Source: an uncultured Bryobacterales bacterium
GTDB lineage: Bacteria; Acidobacteriota; Terriglobia; Bryobacterales; UBA6623
DNA: 9,330 nt
Direction of reading: 5' to 3'
NCBI GenBank assembly: GCA_946887065.1
Contig: CAMPKL010000101.1
Coordinates: 1-9,330 of the forward strand
A program made the position numbers and the translations under genes. Each line of letters begins with the position of its first letter. Positions within the stretch are counted from its first letter, which is position 1. Shown here in pieces: positions 5,698 through 9,330 of this stretch. The notes beneath the pieces were generated by a model, which was given only the letters and a program-made list of their open reading frames with translations, was not told the origin of the DNA and searched no databases.

Positions 5698-7986
5698 ATG
5701 GGCGTTTACCGTCTGGCTTTTGCAGTTCTCATCAGCAGTTCGTTGGCATCTCTCGTTCTGCAGGCGCAGGCCCAAAATACCGGGCGCCTGGAAGGTCACG
5801 TATCCTTGCGGCAATCCAGCCAACCCCTCGGAGGCGCCGAGGTGCTCATCGTCGAGCTCAGTCGAGAGACGATCACGGCGCCGGACGGCTCTTACGCCAT
5901 CGAAGACGTTCCGCCCGGCATTTACCAAGTCATCGCGCACGTCAACAGCGTGATCACCGAAGAGGCGCAAGCCGTCCAGATCCGTCTCGGCGAAACGACT
6001 ACGACTGATTTCACGCTCGAACTGCAAGCTCTGCATCACGAGATCACCGTTACCGCCGAGGGCAAACAGCTCACCGCCTTCGAGTCTTTTCAGAGCGTTG
6101 ATTCGCTCGATTCTTTTGAACTCGCCGAGAACATTGACGTCTCGCTTGGCGAGACCCTCTCGAACCGTGTCGGCTCCGGCATCGCCAAGCGGAGCTTCGG
6201 TCCCGGCAGTTCGCGTCCGATCATCCGCGGGTTCGACGGAGACCGCGTACTCGTCATGCAAGACGGCATCCGTGTCGGCTCGCTCGCCTCGCAATCGGGC
6301 GATCACGGCGAACCGCTCAACATGGCTCAAGTCGATCGCCTCGAAGTCGTCAAAGGCCCGGCCACGCTGCTTTACGGCAGCAACGCCATGGGCGGCACCA
6401 TCAACGCCGTCAGCCGCCACCACAGCGTCCACACCCACGCCCATGACGGTTTGCGCGGCTACGCTTCCACCTCGGCCGGGACGACTTCCAACCTCGGCGC
6501 CGCGAACGCCGGCTTCGAATACGGCCTCAACAACTGGATGATTTGGGGCAGCGGCGGCGGTATCCGCACGGGCGACTATAACACCCCGTTGGGGGAAATC
6601 TTCAATTCTCGCGCGCGGCAATTCAACGGCAGCGGAGGCTTCGGCTACTACGGCAACCGCCACTTCTTCACTGGCGAGGTGCAAGTCGACGACGGCTCCA
6701 ACGGCGTCCCGTTGGCTGCTGAACTCCACGGCGGTCACCACGACGAAGAAGGCGAAGAGCACGAAGGCGAGGAGGAGCACGAGGAACTTGAACGCGTCTT
6801 CCTCGATTCCTTGCGCCGTTCCTACCATCTCAGTTGGGGCATGCGGAACCTTGCCTCAGCCATCGACAACTTCTCCGTAAAACTACGCTTCATCGACTGG
6901 GAGCACCAAGAAAACGAAGTCTTCGAGACCGGCGAACAGGAGGTCGGCACGAGCTTCAACCAGGAACAGTTCATCTATCGCGCCGTCTTCGAACAAGCCG
7001 CCCGCGGCCGCTGGACAGGACGTTTCGGCCTCTGGGGCCTAGCCCGCGCCTACGACGTCGCCGGCGAAGAAGCCCTCTCGCCCGCCGTCGATCAGACGGC
7101 CCTCGCCGCTTTCGCTCTCGAAGAGTTCGAGTTTGAACGTTTCAAGCTCCAAGCCGGCGCGCGCCTGGAAACGAACCGCTACGAGCCTCTCCGCGACACC
7201 AGCGAGATCAATCGGGATCCGCGCCGCTTCACCGGCCTCTCCGCTTCCGCCGGCATCCACGCCGACCTGTGGCAGAACGCCGCCTTCGTCGCTAGCTACG
7301 CCCGCTCCTACCGCGCCCCTTCGCTCGAAGAGCTCTACAATCTCGGCCCGCACGTGGGCAACCTCGCCTTCGAGATCGGCAATCCGCTGCTGAAGCCCGA
7401 GACCGGCAACGGCATCGACCTCTCTCTGCGCCAAGACGAAGCCAAGGTCCGCGGCGAACTCAACTTCTTCTACTACGACTTCTCGAACTTCGTCTTCCCC
7501 TTCGCCACCGGGGAGGTCGAGGACGGCCTGCGGGTCGTCGAGTTCACTCAACGCAACGCCCGCTTCTATGGCGCCGAGTCGGGCATTCATTTCGCGCTGC
7601 GGCCCAACCTTTGGCTCGATCTCGGAGCGGATTACGTCAACGCCAAGGAAACCGACCAGAACACCTTCTTGCCGCGCATTCCTCCCCTGCGCGGCTCCGT
7701 CGGCTTCGATTGGCACTACGGCGAACTCAGCGTCAAACCGCGCCTGATCCTGGCCAAGCGCCAGAACCTTACCTACACCGGCGAAACCGAAACGCCCGGC
7801 TACGCCGTCCTCGATCTGACGGCGTCGTACACGCTGGCCCGCACTTCCAACATGGCCCACCAGTTCTCGGTGAACGTCTTCAACATCGGCGACGCGCTGT
7901 ACCGCAACCACTCGTCTTTTATCAAAGACCTGGCCCCCGAAATCGGCCGGGGCGTGAAGTTCAGTTACGTGGTCCGAGTCTTCTAG
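5698..7986 (+). CDS. TonB-dependent outer-membrane receptor with His-rich loops, probable metal (zinc-type) uptake
   Basis: This 762-residue receptor has a signal peptide (1-25, cleavage after AQA), a carboxypeptidase-regulatory-like beta domain at about 28-107 (DGSYAIEDVPPGIYQV), a possible TonB box EITVTA at 115-120, a plug domain at about 125-240 (PIIRGFDGDRVLVMQDGIR from 174, VDRLEVVKGPATLLYGSNAM from 212) and a 22-strand-type barrel ending in the usual aromatic residue (RVF). Two histidine clusters stand out: residues 241-249 just after the plug, and an acidic His loop at 344-363. Such loops are known in the zinc receptor ZnuD and relatives, so zinc or a similar divalent metal is the best guess; nickel or copper cannot be excluded, nor can another substrate. 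A GGAGGA ribosome site lies 9 bases before the ATG. It is probably co-transcribed with the preceding small Cys/His protein and is followed by a strong hairpin. Confidence 0.93.
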   Translation: MGVYRLAFAVLISSSLASLVLQAQAQNTGRLEGHVSLRQSSQPLGGAEVLIVELSRETITAPDGSYAIEDVPPGIYQVIAHVNSVITEEAQAVQIRLGETTTTDFTLELQALHHEITVTAEGKQLTAFESFQSVDSLDSFELAENIDVSLGETLSNRVGSGIAKRSFGPGSSRPIIRGFDGDRVLVMQDGIRVGSLASQSGDHGEPLNMAQVDRLEVVKGPATLLYGSNAMGGTINAVSRHHSVHTHAHDGLRGYASTSAGTTSNLGAANAGFEYGLNNWMIWGSGGGIRTGDYNTPLGEIFNSRARQFNGSGGFGYYGNRHFFTGEVQVDDGSNGVPLAAELHGGHHDEEGEEHEGEEEHEELERVFLDSLRRSYHLSWGMRNLASAIDNFSVKLRFIDWEHQENEVFETGEQEVGTSFNQEQFIYRAVFEQAARGRWTGRFGLWGLARAYDVAGEEALSPAVDQTALAAFALEEFEFERFKLQAGARLETNRYEPLRDTSEINRDPRRFTGLSASAGIHADLWQNAAFVASYARSYRAPSLEELYNLGPHVGNLAFEIGNPLLKPETGNGIDLSLRQDEAKVRGELNFFYYDFSNFVFPFATGEVEDGLRVVEFTQRNARFYGAESGIHFALRPNLWLDLGADYVNAKETDQNTFLPRIPPLRGSVGFDWHYGELSVKPRLILAKRQNLTYTGETETPGYAVLDLTASYTLARTSNMAHQFSVNVFNIGDALYRNHSSFIKDLAPEIGRGVKFSYVVRVF

Positions 7987-7991
7987 CCTCA

Positions 7992-8023
7992 CCAGGGGAC
8001 GGGCATGCTTTCCCGTCCCCTGG
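7992..8023 (+). terminator. Strong hairpin after the TonB receptor gene
   Basis: A perfect 12-base-pair stem (CCAGGGGACGGG with CCCGTCCCCTGG) encloses an 8-base loop and begins 5 bases after the receptor stop codon. No T-run follows, so it is not a classical intrinsic terminator. It may stabilise the mRNA 3' end, or act with another factor to separate this transcript from the dehalogenase gene. Confidence 0.6.
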
Positions 8024-8042
8024 CAACCCTTTACCCGCCTCC

Positions 8043-8051
8043 TGATACACT
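8043..8051 (+). promoter_or_regulatory. Candidate extended -10 for a leaderless dehalogenase transcript
   Basis: TGATACACT has the TGn extension followed by TACACT (four of six matches). It ends 6 bases before the GTG at 8058, the distance at which transcription would start on the start codon itself. No Shine-Dalgarno sequence is present in the intervening bases, which fits leaderless initiation. Confidence 0.38.
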
Positions 8052-8057
8052 CTCTGC

Positions 8058-8828
8058 GTGACTCGACGAGCCTGGTTCGCTGGCTTCTCCTTGTTGCCCA
8101 TGTTGCGCGCCCAATCTTCCCCCGGTATCGAAGCGCTCACGTTTGACGTCTTTGGCACGGTCGTCGATTGGCGATCGACCATCATCCGCGAAGGGCGGGA
8201 ACTCGGTCATCGGAAGTCGCTCGACGTCGATTGGGCGGCGTTCGCCGACGACTGGCGCGCCGGCTACGGCCCCGCCATGCTGCGCGTCCGCAACGGCGAG
8301 GCGCCCTGGACACTGATCGACGATCTCCATCGGCAGATCCTCGATTCGCTAATCCCGCGCTACGGACTCGAAAGACTATCCGAGGACGAACGTGCCGATC
8401 TCAACCGCGTTTGGCATCGTCTCCAACCGTGGCCTGACGCCGTCGAGGGCCTCACTCGCCTGAAGCGCAAGTACATCATCGCGACTCTCTCCAACGGCAA
8501 CGTAGCGCTCCTCGTCAATATGGCCAAACATGCCGGCCTGCCTTGTGACACGGTCTTGTCGGCTGAGCTGGCCGGCACTTACAAGCCCGACCCGAAGGTC
8601 TACCAGGCAGCGGCTCGCTTGCTGGGACGCCCGATGCCGAAGGTCATGATGGTCGCCGCTCACCCGGGCGACCTCCGCGCCGCCGCCGCGCTCGGCATGA
8701 AGACCGCCTTCGTTCCCCGCCCTCTTGAATACGGCCCCGACTCCGGCCGTGACCAGCCCGAAGCCGGCGACCGGTTCGACATCACCGCACGCGACTTCCT
8801 CGATCTCGCCTCCCAACTAGGCATCTAG
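8058..8828 (+). CDS. Haloacid dehalogenase type II-like hydrolase with Tat-like signal peptide
   Basis: This 256-residue protein belongs to the HAD superfamily, closest to L-2-haloacid dehalogenases, which displace halide from 2-haloacids through an aspartyl ester. Motif I is FDVFGTVVDW with nucleophile Asp30; motif II is TLSNGN (143-148); the motif III lysine is Lys176 in YKPDPKVY; motif IV is VAAHPGDLRAA with Asp205. Arg67 in DDWRAGY may correspond to the substrate-binding arginine. The first 20 residues (MTRRAWFAGF and onward, ending LRAQS) look like a twin-arginine leader, which is unusual for this normally cytosolic group. The GTG at 8058 was chosen because it includes the leader and sits just after an extended -10; an internal ATG at 8100 would give a cytosolic form but lacks a ribosome site. 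A phosphatase role is also possible. It is separated from the receptor gene by a hairpin. Confidence 0.88.
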   Translation: MTRRAWFAGFSLLPMLRAQSSPGIEALTFDVFGTVVDWRSTIIREGRELGHRKSLDVDWAAFADDWRAGYGPAMLRVRNGEAPWTLIDDLHRQILDSLIPRYGLERLSEDERADLNRVWHRLQPWPDAVEGLTRLKRKYIIATLSNGNVALLVNMAKHAGLPCDTVLSAELAGTYKPDPKVYQAAARLLGRPMPKVMMVAAHPGDLRAAAALGMKTAFVPRPLEYGPDSGRDQPEAGDRFDITARDFLDLASQLGI

Positions 8829-8831
8829 CAT

Positions 8832-8865
8832 TTGAGCGAACGGGCAAATTTGCCGCCCTGCTCAA
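8832..8865 (+). terminator. Dyad/hairpin downstream of the dehalogenase gene
   Basis: Outer arms TTGAGC (8832-8837) and GCTCAA (8860-8865) pair perfectly, with GGGC/GCCC (8842-8845 and 8855-8858) pairing inside. Alternatively the centre forms a perfect 12-base palindrome GGCAAATTTGCC (8843-8854). It starts 3 bases after the stop codon and has no T-run. It could terminate or protect the dehalogenase transcript; a protein-binding site for glnA control is a less likely reading. Confidence 0.4.
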
Positions 8866-8880
8866 TCCGCCTGAGCCCAC

Positions 8881-8929
8881 GCGTCAGAGAAGCCGCGACC
8901 GTGAGGGAGCGATCCCCAACCCGCTCGCT
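8881..8929. repeat. Possible interspersed intergenic repeat (acidobacterial type)
   Basis: The stretch containing AAGCCGCGACCGTGAGGGAG (8890-8909) resembles, from memory, a short repeat scattered through intergenic regions of Solibacter-like genomes. It holds small complementary arms (GAGCG at 8907-8911 with CGCTC at 8922-8926). Only one copy lies in this window, so repetition cannot be shown here. The remaining bases up to the glnA start show no clear promoter. Confidence 0.3.
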
Positions 8930-8974
8930 GGCACTCGCGCCTAAACCCCGTTTTCGCCTACCTTTAGAAGAGTC

Positions 8975-9330
8975 ATGAGCGCGCAACGAACCCCCGCCGA
9001 AGTCCTACAGTTCGCCAAAGACAACGACGCCCGGATGCTTGATCTGCGTTTCGCCGATCTTCCCGGCCTTTGGCAGCACGTCTCCTACCCCATCGCCATG
9101 CTCACCGAAGACAGCTTCGAAGAGGGGTTCGGCTTCGACGGCTCCAGCATTCGCGGCTGGCAAGCCATCAGCGAATCGGACATGCTCATCATGCCCGACC
9201 CCAACGCCGCCTTCATGGATCCGTTCACCGACGCGCCCACGCTGGTCATCATCTGCACCGTCGTCGACCCGATCACCAAGCAGCACTACGAGCGCGATCC
9301 GCGTTGGATCGCCCAGAAAGCCGAGAAGTA
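8975..9330 (+). CDS. glnA: Glutamine synthetase type I, N-terminal part (cut by window end)
   Basis: The frame from the ATG at 8975 runs open to the window edge, giving 118 complete residues of a protein normally about 470 long. It covers the N-terminal beta-grasp domain of type I glutamine synthetase, the dodecameric cytosolic enzyme that makes glutamine from glutamate, ammonia and ATP. Diagnostic sequence includes the loop FGFDGSSIRGW at 52-62, whose Asp54 and Ser57 correspond to the Asp50/Ser53 ammonium-site loop of the enterobacterial enzyme, followed by SESDMLIMPD at 66-75 and the DPFTDAPTLVIICTVVDP stretch at 82-99. The ribosome site is weak (AGAAGAG just before the ATG). No convincing sigma-54 promoter was found upstream. 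The adenylylation site and the rest of the active site lie beyond the window, so the subtype cannot be decided here. Confidence 0.96.
   Translation, partial: MSAQRTPAEVLQFAKDNDARMLDLRFADLPGLWQHVSYPIAMLTEDSFEEGFGFDGSSIRGWQAISESDMLIMPDPNAAFMDPFTDAPTLVIICTVVDPITKQHYERDPRWIAQKAEK

Noticed and set aside
5620..6828. 402-codon open frame on the minus strand opposite the TonB receptor
   Set aside because: It is the mirror of a clear receptor gene with signal peptide, plug and barrel. Its translation is low-complexity Val/Ala/Asp without any recognisable domain, as expected for antisense of GC-rich coding DNA.
7039..7992. 317-codon open frame on the minus strand opposite the end of the receptor
   Set aside because: Same reason: antisense shadow of the barrel region, with no motif and an Asp/Val/Gly-rich composition.
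8929..8944. Sigma-54 type promoter before glnA (TGGCAC at 8929-8934)
   Set aside because: The -24 half matches, but at the required spacing there is CCTAA rather than TTGC, so the -12 half is missing.

Overview
The window is high-GC bacterial DNA, densely coded on both strands. The best guess at origin is an Acidobacteriota genome of the Solibacter/Bryobacter type. Three things suggest this: a TonB receptor with an N-terminal carboxypeptidase-regulatory-like domain, a Tat-like leader on a haloacid-dehalogenase-family enzyme, and a multiheme cytochrome fused to TPRs. This is inference from style and content; no rRNA or other phylogenetic marker is present apart from the start of glnA. No IS element, phage gene, tRNA or CRISPR array was seen.

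Layout, left to right. (1) Minus strand: an NADPH-dependent FMN reductase-like flavoprotein (2-559), preceded by a small acidic protein with the recurrent DEALAESFPASD motif (660-884). (2) Plus strand, divergent from these: a cyclophilin-like fold protein (1003-1374). Its stop codon overlaps the stop of the next, convergent gene. (3) Minus-strand pair: a large membrane-anchored pentaheme cytochrome c with C-terminal TPRs (2481-5240), followed 9 bases later by a Gfo/Idh/MocA oxidoreductase (1371-2471). (4) Plus strand, divergent from the cytochrome: a small secreted Cys/His protein resembling DUF2946 (5317-5619), then a TonB-dependent receptor with two histidine clusters (5698-7986). Together these look like a metal-acquisition locus, most likely for zinc. 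(5) A strong hairpin, then a type II haloacid-dehalogenase-like protein with a Tat-like leader (8058-8828). (6) An intergenic stretch with dyads and a repeat-like segment, then the first 118 codons of type I glutamine synthetase (glnA, from 8975), cut by the window edge.

The most interesting part is the shared 5241-5316 intergenic region. It separates the cytochrome/oxidoreductase pair from the predicted metal-uptake pair and holds a 21-bp dyad overlapping a good -10 element. A link between the two sides, for example shared metal control, is speculation. Nothing here can be called a new system from sequence alone. The receptor plus small Cys/His protein, and the cytochrome-TPR fusion, are the parts that deserve comparative work.
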